A stretch of 64,000 bases of DNA. Origin: Sphingopyxis panaciterrae. Its GTDB lineage: Bacteria; Pseudomonadota; Alphaproteobacteria; Sphingomonadales; Sphingomonadaceae. This document shows, piece by piece, positions 47,695 through 56,405 of the stretch. The stretch lies in contig NZ_JAASQN010000001.1 of assembly GCF_011762125.1 (NCBI RefSeq), forward strand, positions 1,116,001 to 1,180,000, written 5' to 3'. The stretch's first letter is position 1, and each line of letters starts with the position of its first letter. The notes beneath the pieces are model-generated. The model ran no database searches. It was given only the letters and a program-made list of their open reading frames with translations, and was not told the DNA's origin. Made by a program: the position numbers and the translations under genes.

Positions 47695-48273
47695 ATGAAT
47701 CATTCTTTCGGTCCGGTGCAACTCATCCGTCCGACGCGGCATGGCGATGCGCGCGGTTGGTTCACCGAAGTCTATTCGGAACCGGTATTTGCCGAGCGGG
47801 GAATCGATTGCCGGTTCGTGCAGGATAATCACTCCATGTCGGCGGCCCGTTTCACCTTGCGCGGCCTGCATTTCCAGACGCCGCCACGTGGGCAGGACAA
47901 GCTCGTGCGCTGTATCCGGGGCCGGATTTTCGATGTGGCGGTCGATTTGCGCAAGGATTCGCCGACATTCGGAAATTGGGTCGGAGCCGAACTGAGCGCG
48001 GAAAACGGCTTCCAGCTCTTTGTCCCGATCGGGTTCGGGCATGGATTTCTTACGCTCGAGGATGATTGTGAAGTCGTCTATAAATGCTCCGACACCTACG
48101 CGCCCAGCCACGATGGCGGCGTGTTGTGGAACGACCCGGCGATCGGGATCGACTGGCCGATGCCGGCCGGCACAATCCCGGAATTAAGCGCCAAAGACCA
48201 GCTTCACCCAAGCCTCGCGGAATTCGACAGTCCCTTCGCCTATAACGGCGAACCTTTGGCGCCCCTCATCTGA
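47695..48273 (+). CDS. rfbC: dTDP-4-dehydrorhamnose 3,5-epimerase
   Basis: 192-residue cupin epimerase. VQDNHSMSAARFTLRGLHFQ holds the catalytic His and substrate Arg residues; KLVRCIRGRIFDVAVDLRKDSPTFG and GFGHGFLTLED follow. Third step to dTDP-L-rhamnose. First gene of rfbC-rfbB-rfbD-rfbA. Confidence 0.96.
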   Translation: MNHSFGPVQLIRPTRHGDARGWFTEVYSEPVFAERGIDCRFVQDNHSMSAARFTLRGLHFQTPPRGQDKLVRCIRGRIFDVAVDLRKDSPTFGNWVGAELSAENGFQLFVPIGFGHGFLTLEDDCEVVYKCSDTYAPSHDGGVLWNDPAIGIDWPMPAGTIPELSAKDQLHPSLAEFDSPFAYNGEPLAPLI

Positions 48274-48283
48274 AGGATAGCAT

Positions 48284-49339
48284 ATGCGCATCTTGGTAAC
48301 CGGTGGTGCCGGCTTCATCGGCTCGGCCATGATCCGTCATCTTATCGATCATAGCGATCATGAGGTTCTGAACTACGACAAGCTGACCTATGCGGGGACA
48401 TTGTCTACGGTGGAACGTGTCGCGTCGAGCAATCGTTACCGTTTCGTACAGGGTGATATTTGCGATGCTGCCGCCGTGCGCGACGCGATGCTGGAATTCC
48501 GTCCTGAAATTGTGACGCATCTGGCTGCCGAAAGCCATGTTGACCGCTCGATCGACGGGCCGGGCGCCTTCATTCAAACCAATCTGGTGGGCACCTACAC
48601 GATGCTGGCGGAGGCCAGGGACTATTGGCAAGGTCTGACCGGCGCCGCAAAGGACGCGTTCCGGTTCCATCATATTTCGACGGACGAAGTCTATGGCTCG
48701 CTGGGTGAAAACGGCCTCTTTACCGAAGAGACGCCCTATGACCCGCGTTCCCCCTATTCCGCGTCGAAAGCGGGGTCGGACCATCTGGTCAATGCCTGGG
48801 GACATACCTTCGGCTTGCCGGTGTTGATCACCAATTGTTCGAACAATTACGGCCCCTATCATTTCCCCGAGAAGCTGATCCCGCTGATGATCGCCAAGGC
48901 GCTCGCGGGCGCCCCGCTGCCGGTGTACGGAAAGGGGGACCAGGTTCGCGACTGGTTGTTCGTCGAGGACCATGTTCGCGCCCTGCAGACGGTTTTTGAA
49001 ACCGGTAAGCCCGGCCGATCCTATAATATCGGCGGAAACAACGAAAAGCAGAATATCGAGGTCGTGGGCATCGTTTGCGCCATTCTCGATGAGTTGCGAC
49101 CGCGGGCCGACGGCGTCGGCTATGCGGAGCAAATCGCTTATGTCGCCGACCGGCCGGGTCATGACAAGCGCTATGCAATTGACGCCAGCCGCATCCGCGA
49201 TGAACTTGGCTGGACGCCGGCCGAAACCTTCGAAACCGGAATTCGCAAGACGATCGAGTGGTATCTGGCCAATGAGGACTGGTGGCGTCCCATCGTGGAA
49301 AAAAGCCAAGCTGCCGACCGCCGGGGACTGGCGGCCTGA
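48284..49339 (+). CDS. rfbB: dTDP-glucose 4,6-dehydratase
   Basis: 351-residue extended [17 protein letters not shown] at the N-terminus, [28 protein letters not shown] and the catalytic [12 protein letters not shown]. Second step of rhamnose synthesis. 10 bases after rfbC. Confidence 0.97.
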   Translation: MRILVTGGAGFIGSAMIRHLIDHSDHEVLNYDKLTYAGTLSTVERVASSNRYRFVQGDICDAAAVRDAMLEFRPEIVTHLAAESHVDRSIDGPGAFIQTNLVGTYTMLAEARDYWQGLTGAAKDAFRFHHISTDEVYGSLGENGLFTEETPYDPRSPYSASKAGSDHLVNAWGHTFGLPVLITNCSNNYGPYHFPEKLIPLMIAKALAGAPLPVYGKGDQVRDWLFVEDHVRALQTVFETGKPGRSYNIGGNNEKQNIEVVGIVCAILDELRPRADGVGYAEQIAYVADRPGHDKRYAIDASRIRDELGWTPAETFETGIRKTIEWYLANEDWWRPIVEKSQAADRRGLAA

Positions 49340-49341
49340 TC

Positions 49342-50238
49342 ATGGCGGATCGTCGAGCCATTTTGGTTGCCGGCGCTGACGGGCAGGTCGGCACCGAGTT
49401 GCAGCGCTGCCCCTGGCCATCGGATTGGGAGGTCGTTGCCGTCGGGCGCCATGCACTCGATCTGGGCAATCCGGAGGCAATCGCCGCGATGCTCGCTTCG
49501 CGCAAATGGGCGGCCGTGATCAATGCCGCCGCCTATACGGCGGTCGATAAAGCGGAGCATGATGTGGTTTCGGCATGGGCGATCAACGCCTTGGCGCCGG
49601 CCGCCTTCGCCTCTGGATGTGCGGATGCGGATATTCCGCTGGTCCATATATCCACCGACTATGTATTTCCGGGCGACAAGCAGGGCGCCTGGGTCGTGGA
49701 CGATCCTGTCGCCCCGCTCAACGTTTATGGCGCTTCGAAACTTGGCGGCGAGCTTGCGGTCCGGACGGCCGGTGGCCGCCATGCGATCGTGCGAACATCG
49801 TGGGTGGTGAGCGCCCACGGCCAGAATTTCGTCAAGACGATGTTACGCCTTGCGGGGGACCGCGATCATATTCGTGTCGTCGGCGACCAGTGGGGCAGCC
49901 CGACCGGTGCGGCCGATCTGGCCGAGGCGCTCATGAAGATTGCCATTCGTCTTGCGAACGATGCCCAGGCGCCGTCTGGAACCTTTCATTTCAGCAACGG
50001 CGGCGAGACATGCTGGGCCGAATTCGCGAGCGAAATTTTCCGTCAGTCGGCAATGCGGGGGGGTGTGCGAGCCGACGTCGAGGCCATCGCCACCAGCGAA
50101 TATCCGACCCCCGCGCGGCGCCCGGCCCGTTCGTCGCTGGACACAAGCGCGATTAAGCTCGCTTATGGAATTCAGCCACGACCATGGCCGGAAGCATTGG
50201 GCGGCATTCTTGATGAACTGATTGGAGCTTCCAAGTGA
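49342..50238 (+). CDS. rfbD: dTDP-4-dehydrorhamnose reductase
   Basis: 298-residue reductase forming dTDP-L-rhamnose. [31 protein letters not shown] and the catalytic [12 protein letters not shown] 49342 follows the rfbB stop by two bases; longer frame to 49282 lies within rfbB. Confidence 0.96.
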   Translation: MADRRAILVAGADGQVGTELQRCPWPSDWEVVAVGRHALDLGNPEAIAAMLASRKWAAVINAAAYTAVDKAEHDVVSAWAINALAPAAFASGCADADIPLVHISTDYVFPGDKQGAWVVDDPVAPLNVYGASKLGGELAVRTAGGRHAIVRTSWVVSAHGQNFVKTMLRLAGDRDHIRVVGDQWGSPTGAADLAEALMKIAIRLANDAQAPSGTFHFSNGGETCWAEFASEIFRQSAMRGGVRADVEAIATSEYPTPARRPARSSLDTSAIKLAYGIQPRPWPEALGGILDELIGASK

Positions 50239-51110
50239 AGGGTATTATTTTGGCCGGCGGGTCCGGTACGCGTCTGTATCCCGCCACCCTGGCCGTCAAC
50301 AAGCAGTTGCTGCCGGTCTATGACAAGCCGATGGTCTATTATCCGCTCTCGGTTCTGATGCTGGCCGGCATCCGCGATATTCTGATCATCTCTTCGCCCG
50401 AATATCTCGGCAATTATCAGCGGTTGTTCGGGGACGGCGCATCCATCGGATTATCGATTCAGTATGTCGAGCAGCCGCGGCCCGAGGGGCTGGCGCAGGC
50501 CTTCATCCTCGGCGCCGATTTTATCGGCGAGGACGAGGTCGCGCTGGTGCTTGGCGACAATATTTTCTTCGGCGCCAATCTCTCCGACCTGCTTGCCAAT
50601 GCCGCCGCGCGCAAAAAGGGCGCCACGGTGTTCAGTTATCGCGTCGAAGATCCGGAGCGCTACGGCGTCGTCGAACTGGATAAGGATGGCCGGGCCATAT
50701 CTATCGAAGAAAAACCGGCGCAACCGAAAAGCAATTGCGCCGTCACCGGCTTATATTTCTATGACAACCGCGTTGTCGATTTTGCGGCGAATTTGGCCCC
50801 GTCTCCCCGCGGAGAGCTGGAAATTACCGACCTGAACCGCCTGTATATGGAGGCGGGAGAATTGTTCGTCGAGCAAATGGGGCGGGGATATGCCTGGCTG
50901 GACACCGGAACGCACGACAGCCTGCTCGAAGCATCGGAATTCGTGCGCACCCTTCAGCATCGTCAAGGTATTCAGATCGCGTGCCTTGAGGAAATTGCCT
51001 ACCAGATGGGTTTCATTACGGCTGATCAAGCGCGGGCGCTGGGAGAAAAATTCAAGAACACCGCTTACGGCCGGGCCATTTTGCAGGCGGTAAATCTTTC
51101 GGAAAATTGA
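50235..51110 (+). CDS. rfbA: Glucose-1-phosphate thymidylyltransferase
   Basis: 291-residue nucleotidyltransferase. [20 protein letters not shown] is the signature; VLGDNIFFG and [10 protein letters not shown] follow. First step to dTDP-rhamnose but last in gene order. GTG start overlapping the rfbD stop by four bases. Confidence 0.97.
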   Translation: MKGIILAGGSGTRLYPATLAVNKQLLPVYDKPMVYYPLSVLMLAGIRDILIISSPEYLGNYQRLFGDGASIGLSIQYVEQPRPEGLAQAFILGADFIGEDEVALVLGDNIFFGANLSDLLANAAARKKGATVFSYRVEDPERYGVVELDKDGRAISIEEKPAQPKSNCAVTGLYFYDNRVVDFAANLAPSPRGELEITDLNRLYMEAGELFVEQMGRGYAWLDTGTHDSLLEASEFVRTLQHRQGIQIACLEEIAYQMGFITADQARALGEKFKNTAYGRAILQAVNLSEN

Positions 51111-51164
51111 GAGAAATCAGGCGCTGCGCAATCTGGGTTGCCCTTGTGATCAGTGCCGGTGCCG

Positions 51165-52649
51165 ATGGAGCGAAACAATGCTAGCGAGACGACAGTGACT
51201 CCTGGTCAGGCGCAACTCGTGGAAGAAGTCCTTGCCCGTTTCGGGAAGGCTGCGGCCATCGTGGATCCCGATATGATCGCCCCGTGGATCCGCGACTGGC
51301 GTGGACGCTATTGGGGAGCGGCTCCGGCTATTCTGGCGCCGGAAAACACGGCGGAAGTCGAAGCGATTGTCATCCGTGCCGGCGAACTCGGTGTCCCATT
51401 GGTTCCGCAGGGCGGCAACACATCCATGGTTGGCGGTGCGACACCGCCCGCCGACGGAAGCGCGTTGATATTGTCGCTGCGCCGCATGAAACGGATCCGC
51501 GAACTTTCGCTGGAAGACAATAAGGTCGTCGCGGAAGCCGGCGTAATTCTCGATGATCTGCACGCGGCAGCGGATGCGGCGGGACGCCGCTTTCCGCTCT
51601 CGCTCGGTGCGCGCGGCAGCGCGACCGTCGGCGGGCTGGTTTCGACAAATGCCGGCGGAACGCAGGTCCTGCGGTTCGGAACGATGCGCCGCCTGGTGGC
51701 CGGCATCGAAGCGGTGCTGCCCAACGGGCAGGTTTACCACGGCCTGTCTGCACTGAAAAAAGACAATCGCGGTTATGATTTCAATCAATTGCTGATCGGG
51801 GGAGAGGGCACGCTAGGCGTCGTTACCGCCGCGACGCTCGAACTGGTACCCGCGGTTACCGATCGCTGCGTGGCCTGGGTCGGGATGTCGAGCCCCGAGG
51901 AAGCGTTGCGCCTTCTTCGCGTGTTCGAAGCCGAAACAACGCAGGTCGAAAGCTTCGAGATCGTCCCGGAGGATAGCCTCAGCCTGGTCTTGAAACATAT
52001 TCCCGGCACCAGAAATCCTTTGTCGCGCCTTCACCCGTGGAATGTTCTGATCGAAGCCTGCGCTACCAGTCCGATCGCAGAATCTCCCCGGACCGTGATG
52101 GAACGCGTGCTCGCCGCCGGCTTCGACGATGGATTATTCGATGACGCGGCCATTGCGACGAGCGAAGCACAGGCGAACGATTTCTGGCGCATTCGGGAAT
52201 CCTTGTCGGAGGCCGAGAAAGCGCGAGGCCCCGCAACCCAGCACGATATTTCCGTTGCGATCAATTTGATGCCGAAATTCATGGTCGAAGCCGCGGCGGA
52301 ACTGGCGGCCCGCTTTCCGGGAACGGAAGCGTCGGCGTTCGGGCATCTGGGAGACGGTAACGTTCATTTCCACGTTCGCGCGCCGGTCGGCGCCGATCCT
52401 GCGAAATGGTATGCCGAACAAGCCCCGCTGGTTACCGCATATGTTCATGATCTTGTCGTCGCCAGTGGCGGTTCGATTTCGGCCGAGCACGGCATCGGAC
52501 AAATGAAACGCGAGGAACTGGAACGCCTCGGTCCGCCAGCGCGCCTTTCCATGTTATCCGCAATCAAGCGTGCGATGGATCCCGCCCAATTATTCAATCC
52601 TGGAAAACTCGTGCCGGATTGGACGTATAATGATCAGGCCAATAGCTAA
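51165..52649 (+). CDS. FAD-linked 2-hydroxyacid dehydrogenase (D-2-hydroxyglutarate dehydrogenase-like)
   Basis: 494 residues: FAD_binding_4 domain (VPQGGNTSMVGGATPPADGS, about 80-100; LGARGSATVGGLVSTNAGGT, FAD binding), then a FAD-oxidase C domain with HPWNVLIE, metal site GHLGDGNVHFHV and EHGIGQMKREEL. The order and spacing match the GlcD/D-lactate/D-2-hydroxyglutarate dehydrogenase family; the HPW...LIE and EHGIG blocks favour the D-2-hydroxyglutarate branch. It follows rfbA in the EPS locus. ATG 51165 or GTG 51153; no strong ribosome binding site. Confidence 0.85.
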   Translation: MERNNASETTVTPGQAQLVEEVLARFGKAAAIVDPDMIAPWIRDWRGRYWGAAPAILAPENTAEVEAIVIRAGELGVPLVPQGGNTSMVGGATPPADGSALILSLRRMKRIRELSLEDNKVVAEAGVILDDLHAAADAAGRRFPLSLGARGSATVGGLVSTNAGGTQVLRFGTMRRLVAGIEAVLPNGQVYHGLSALKKDNRGYDFNQLLIGGEGTLGVVTAATLELVPAVTDRCVAWVGMSSPEEALRLLRVFEAETTQVESFEIVPEDSLSLVLKHIPGTRNPLSRLHPWNVLIEACATSPIAESPRTVMERVLAAGFDDGLFDDAAIATSEAQANDFWRIRESLSEAEKARGPATQHDISVAINLMPKFMVEAAAELAARFPGTEASAFGHLGDGNVHFHVRAPVGADPAKWYAEQAPLVTAYVHDLVVASGGSISAEHGIGQMKREELERLGPPARLSMLSAIKRAMDPAQLFNPGKLVPDWTYNDQANS

Positions 52650-52729
52650 GCCTTGAGGGTGAGTGCGGAGCCGACCCGGGCTTCTGGCTTAAGACGAGGC
52701 TACGCACGCCGGGATGCCAGCGGCAGGCT

Positions 52730-53944
52730 CTAAGCGGGCGTCGTGACGACCCGATCCCCGCTTCCGCGCCCCAGGCCAGTCTGGATGATGATCCGAAGGT
52801 TCAGGGCGAGCGATTGCAGCTTCATATAGGTATAATCGCTCACGGCCAATTCCTGTGGGCGGCTCATGTCGATTTCGCGGATTTGCGCATAGCCGGTAAT
52901 GCCTGGTTTCAGGGAAAAGACTCCGACCGCTTCGCGTGCGTCGATCAACTCACGCTGGGAAAACAGGCAGGGGCGTGGCCCGACAAGCGTCATTTCGCCG
53001 CGCAGCAGGTTGATCGCTTGCGGCAGTTCGTCGAGCTTGGTCGCGCGGAGAAATTTGCCGATCTTGGTCACCGCGCTGACGCCCACTTCGTGCGTCCCGA
53101 CATTGGCGGTATCGCGCTTCATGGTACGAAATTTATAGAGGGTGAAGGCCGCTTGTGCCTTGCCGATCCGCGACTGCTTGAAGATAGCCGGGCCAGGACT
53201 ATCTGCCCGGATTGCTACCCAGAGGATGGCGAGCAACGGCATCAGCACCAACAGGATGCCGACCGCGACCGCTATGTCGAGCATGCGCGTGACCGTGCGA
53301 TAGATGCGCGAGCGCAAAAGATCGTCGGTGAGAATTCCCGGCACCGGCAGCATGTTCGCGGCGCCGGCTGCATAATCGGCGAGGCTTGGCACGGACGTGG
53401 TCGGTTTCAGGGCCTTGAATAGGGCGAATGCCATCGCGCCGATCGCGCCCGTGCCATTCAGGAAACCCAGCTTTTCGCCATAATATCCCTTGCTATGCAA
53501 ATGGCCGATATGGACCTGGTCAAGCCTGTCTCCGACAAATTCGGCGATCCGCCGTTGAGCCACGGCCTCACTCACCGCCTGCGGCGAATTATCATCATCA
53601 TCGAGTGATCGGATCGATGCGATGTTGATGAACCGGCGTCCGTTCATGCGATTAAATTGTTCGCCAATCCACGCCGCGAAATCGTCCGGCGAGCGGGCCT
53701 GGTCATCGTGACCCGCGGCGAGATGGATCAGTGTATCGCAGTCGATTTCGTCGGCAAGAGCTTCATAATCCGCGATAGCGACGCTGGTCACGCCTTCATA
53801 AAGCGTGCGCAGCGAGTCTGGATTGGGATCCACGGCAAGTATCCGGCCGCCTCGCCGGGCAAGGGCCGGTACGAGATGGCGACCGACATCGCCCGACGCG
53901 CCCGTCACAATGAAATCGTAGCGATTGGATGTCTCGATGGTCAT
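52730..53944 (-). CDS. Initiating sugar-phosphate transferase fused to a degenerate SDR domain
   Basis: 404 residues. The N-terminal 190 residues are SDR-like: TGASGDVGRHLVPAL, DTLIHLAAGHDD and RFINIAS, but where SDRs have the catalytic Y-x3-K the aligned run reads AVAQRRIAE, so Tyr and Lys are missing. The C-terminal part (from about 215) is a monotopic phosphoglycosyltransferase with a membrane re-entrant helix (IAVAVGILLVLMPLLAIL), YKFRTM, TKLDELPQAINLL, VGPRP and KPGITGYAQI. It would load the first sugar phosphate on undecaprenyl phosphate. Minus strand, convergent to the locus, next to the WbpM-like gene. Confidence 0.85.
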   Translation of the reverse strand: MTIETSNRYDFIVTGASGDVGRHLVPALARRGGRILAVDPNPDSLRTLYEGVTSVAIADYEALADEIDCDTLIHLAAGHDDQARSPDDFAAWIGEQFNRMNGRRFINIASIRSLDDDDNSPQAVSEAVAQRRIAEFVGDRLDQVHIGHLHSKGYYGEKLGFLNGTGAIGAMAFALFKALKPTTSVPSLADYAAGAANMLPVPGILTDDLLRSRIYRTVTRMLDIAVAVGILLVLMPLLAILWVAIRADSPGPAIFKQSRIGKAQAAFTLYKFRTMKRDTANVGTHEVGVSAVTKIGKFLRATKLDELPQAINLLRGEMTLVGPRPCLFSQRELIDAREAVGVFSLKPGITGYAQIREIDMSRPQELAVSDYTYMKLQSLALNLRIIIQTGLGRGSGDRVVTTPA

Positions 53945-54042
53945 GGGAGCTTTCAGGCAGAACGTCGGGCCGACAGGTCAGGTCGCGGGCGGAAAATCAT
54001 CGCGTAGCGATGTTGTCAACGTTTTCCGGTGTGCGCCCTTCG

Positions 54043-55986
54043 TTAGCGCTTGTTCGCCGCGAGGCGTTCGACCCATCCGGCATCGGGCGCGAACTCGGGT
54101 ACGAGGCCACTGATCGTCTGCACCGCTTCGACGCTGTCGCCGCTCACGCGGATCGTCGTGTCGAGCGATTGCAACTCGCGCTCAAGGTCTTCCCATGGCC
54201 ACAAGCCTTCGCGGGCGCGCATGATGCGGGGGTGGTTTGTTTTCTCGGGATTGTCGCCGATCAGCAATTCTTCGTAAAGCTTCTCGCCGGGGCGTAGTCC
54301 GGTCTCGACGATCTGAATATCACCATCGGGATTTTCCGCGGAGCGCACGCTGAGGCCGGAGAGGTGAATCATGCTGGTCGCCAGATCGAAGATACGCACC
54401 GGCTGCCCCATATCGAGCACGAACACTTCGCCGCCCTTGGCCATCGCGCTCGCCTGGATGACCAGTTGCGCCGCTTCGGGAATGGTCATGAAATAGCGGG
54501 TGATGTCACGATGGGTGAGGGTGACGGGCCCGCCCGCCGCAATCTGTGCCTTGAAGCGCGGCACGACCGATCCGCTCGATCCCAGCACATTGCCGAAACG
54601 CACCATGCTGAAAACCGTCTTCACCTCGGGCCGCTCGGCGCGCGCCTGCAGGATCAGCTCGCACACGCGTTTCGATGCCCCCATGATATTGGTCGGCCGC
54701 ACCGCCTTGTCGGTGCTGATCAGGATGAAATTGGCGACGCCCACCGCTTCAGCCGCGGCGACGCTGTGCAGTGTCCCCATAATGTTGTTGCGCAGTCCCG
54801 AGATCGGGTTCGCTTCCACCAACGGGACATGTTTGTATGCGGCGGCGTGAAAGACGGTTTCGGGGCGATGATAGCTGTAGATGCGGTTCATCGACGAGCG
54901 TTCGGACGCGCTGGCAAGCTCCAGCACCAGCGGCACGTCGATGCGCAATTCACGCATCAATTCGATCAACTCCTGCTCGATGGCATAGAGCGCATATTCG
55001 GACTGCTCCAGCAGCACGAGGCGGGCAGGGCGGCACCGCACGATCTGGCGGCACAGTTCGCTGCCGATCGAGCCGCCGGCGCCCGATACGAGGACGATCT
55101 TTCCGGCGGTCGTGCGGCTCATCAGCAGCTGGTTGGCCGCCACGGTTTCGCGTCCGAGGAGCTCTTCGATCTGGATTTCGCGCAGATCGTTGACCGTCAC
55201 GGATCCCTCGATGATGCCGGTCAGGTTCGGTAGCGACCGGACATAGACTTCTTCGCCTTGCAGCGTCTCGATGATCTCGCGGCGCCGCGCGCGCGATGCG
55301 CTGGGAATGGCGAGCAGCACTTCGTCGATCTCGGTTCCTTCGAGCAGGGTCTGCAGGCGGTTGGCACCGAAGACCGGAACGCCGTCGAGGCGTTGGCCGT
55401 CGAGGCGCAGATCATCGTCGATGAAACCGACGAGATGAACCTGCGATTCATGCCGAAGGGACAGGGCGAGCTGCTGGCCCGCGCGGCCGGCGCCGTAAAC
55501 GACGACGCGGCGCGCATTGACCGACACCACCTTGAAAAGGTCGAGCAGGACGAAACGTATCGCGATACGGCTTGCCCCGAGCAGCAGGAGAAAGATGATC
55601 GGATGCAGGATGCTCAGCGTCCGGGGAACATCGGGCAGGCGGAATATGAAGCAGACGACGAACAGGGGCAATGACAGCAGCGCGCAGGCGATGGCCAGAT
55701 CGCCGATCGTGCGCGCGCCGGAAAAGCGGATCAGCGAACGGTAGACACCCGTTTTCCATGCGATCGGATACCAGACCAGCAACGCCACGGCCGCGAAGGA
55801 CAGGATCGGCGGCGAAGCAAGTTCCCATACGCCGAGCCGCAGTGAAAAGGCGATCCACACCGCCACGACGCACAGAAATCCGTCGATCGCGACGGCCGCT
55901 ATCTGACGCTGGACACGCGACCGGTCGACCACGAATGCCAGTATTTTCGCGCGCAGGTCGCGCCACCGATCATCAGTTCGAATCAT
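54043..55986 (-). CDS. wbpM: UDP-GlcNAc 4,6-dehydratase, membrane type (WbpM/CapD-like)
   Basis: 647 residues. Four N-terminal transmembrane segments (about 28-130), a CoA-binding-like Rossmann domain (VVYGAGRAGQQLALSL), and a C-terminal dehydratase: VSGAGGSIGSELCRQIV, HAAAYKHVPLVE, STDKAVRPTNIMGASKR. The catalytic Tyr is replaced by Met in MGASK, the S-M-K triad known for WbpM. Product is UDP-4-keto-6-deoxy-GlcNAc, precursor of UDP-QuiNAc/FucNAc, usual primer sugars. Confidence 0.93.
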   Translation of the reverse strand: MIRTDDRWRDLRAKILAFVVDRSRVQRQIAAVAIDGFLCVVAVWIAFSLRLGVWELASPPILSFAAVALLVWYPIAWKTGVYRSLIRFSGARTIGDLAIACALLSLPLFVVCFIFRLPDVPRTLSILHPIIFLLLLGASRIAIRFVLLDLFKVVSVNARRVVVYGAGRAGQQLALSLRHESQVHLVGFIDDDLRLDGQRLDGVPVFGANRLQTLLEGTEIDEVLLAIPSASRARRREIIETLQGEEVYVRSLPNLTGIIEGSVTVNDLREIQIEELLGRETVAANQLLMSRTTAGKIVLVSGAGGSIGSELCRQIVRCRPARLVLLEQSEYALYAIEQELIELMRELRIDVPLVLELASASERSSMNRIYSYHRPETVFHAAAYKHVPLVEANPISGLRNNIMGTLHSVAAAEAVGVANFILISTDKAVRPTNIMGASKRVCELILQARAERPEVKTVFSMVRFGNVLGSSGSVVPRFKAQIAAGGPVTLTHRDITRYFMTIPEAAQLVIQASAMAKGGEVFVLDMGQPVRIFDLATSMIHLSGLSVRSAENPDGDIQIVETGLRPGEKLYEELLIGDNPEKTNHPRIMRAREGLWPWEDLERELQSLDTTIRVSGDSVEAVQTISGLVPEFAPDAGWVERLAANKR

Positions 55987-56405
55987 TCTATCGCCAACCG
56001 CTTTCTATGGCCCCCGCCACAAGGCGCGGGTTAAAGTATAGCAGATTGCAGGGATATTTCCCTGCGGCGACCCTGCGTTCAATCGACGTAAGTTCACGAC
56101 GAACAACGGCGGCTTCATAAACAGGGTCGCAAAATAGTTCAATAACTAACAATTAACTTCCGCTGCATGGCGAAACACCCTCCGCGGCGCCTAAACTCGC
56201 TGCGACGCAAAACGATCCAAGCCGCCGACCATAAATTCAAATAAAGGACACTTTGAAGTCGCACCCTGCCGTAACAATATGAGGTCGGCCGCGGCCAAGC
56301 TGTGACCAAGCGCATAGTCTGCACATTCGCGGATGGGCTGGCGGGCGGGGAGTTCGCTTGCAATCGCGGCGAACAGGCTCGACATAGACCGCCAAGGAGC
56401 CGGAC
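55987..56405. other. 419-base divergent gap between wbpM and selO
   Basis: No coding sequence supported. It holds the wbpM promoter with a palindrome (56035-56065) and an AT-rich stretch near 56120-56160; selO has an AAGGAG ribosome binding site just before 56406. Confidence 0.6.
56035..56065 (-). promoter_or_regulatory. wbpM promoter with a palindromic operator
   Basis: Minus-strand TATACT (56040-56035) is a good -10 box about 49 bases from the wbpM start. The -35 position is occupied by the perfect palindrome GCAGGGA-TATT-TCCCTGC (56048-56065), suggesting a regulator site rather than a strong -35 box. Confidence 0.4.
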
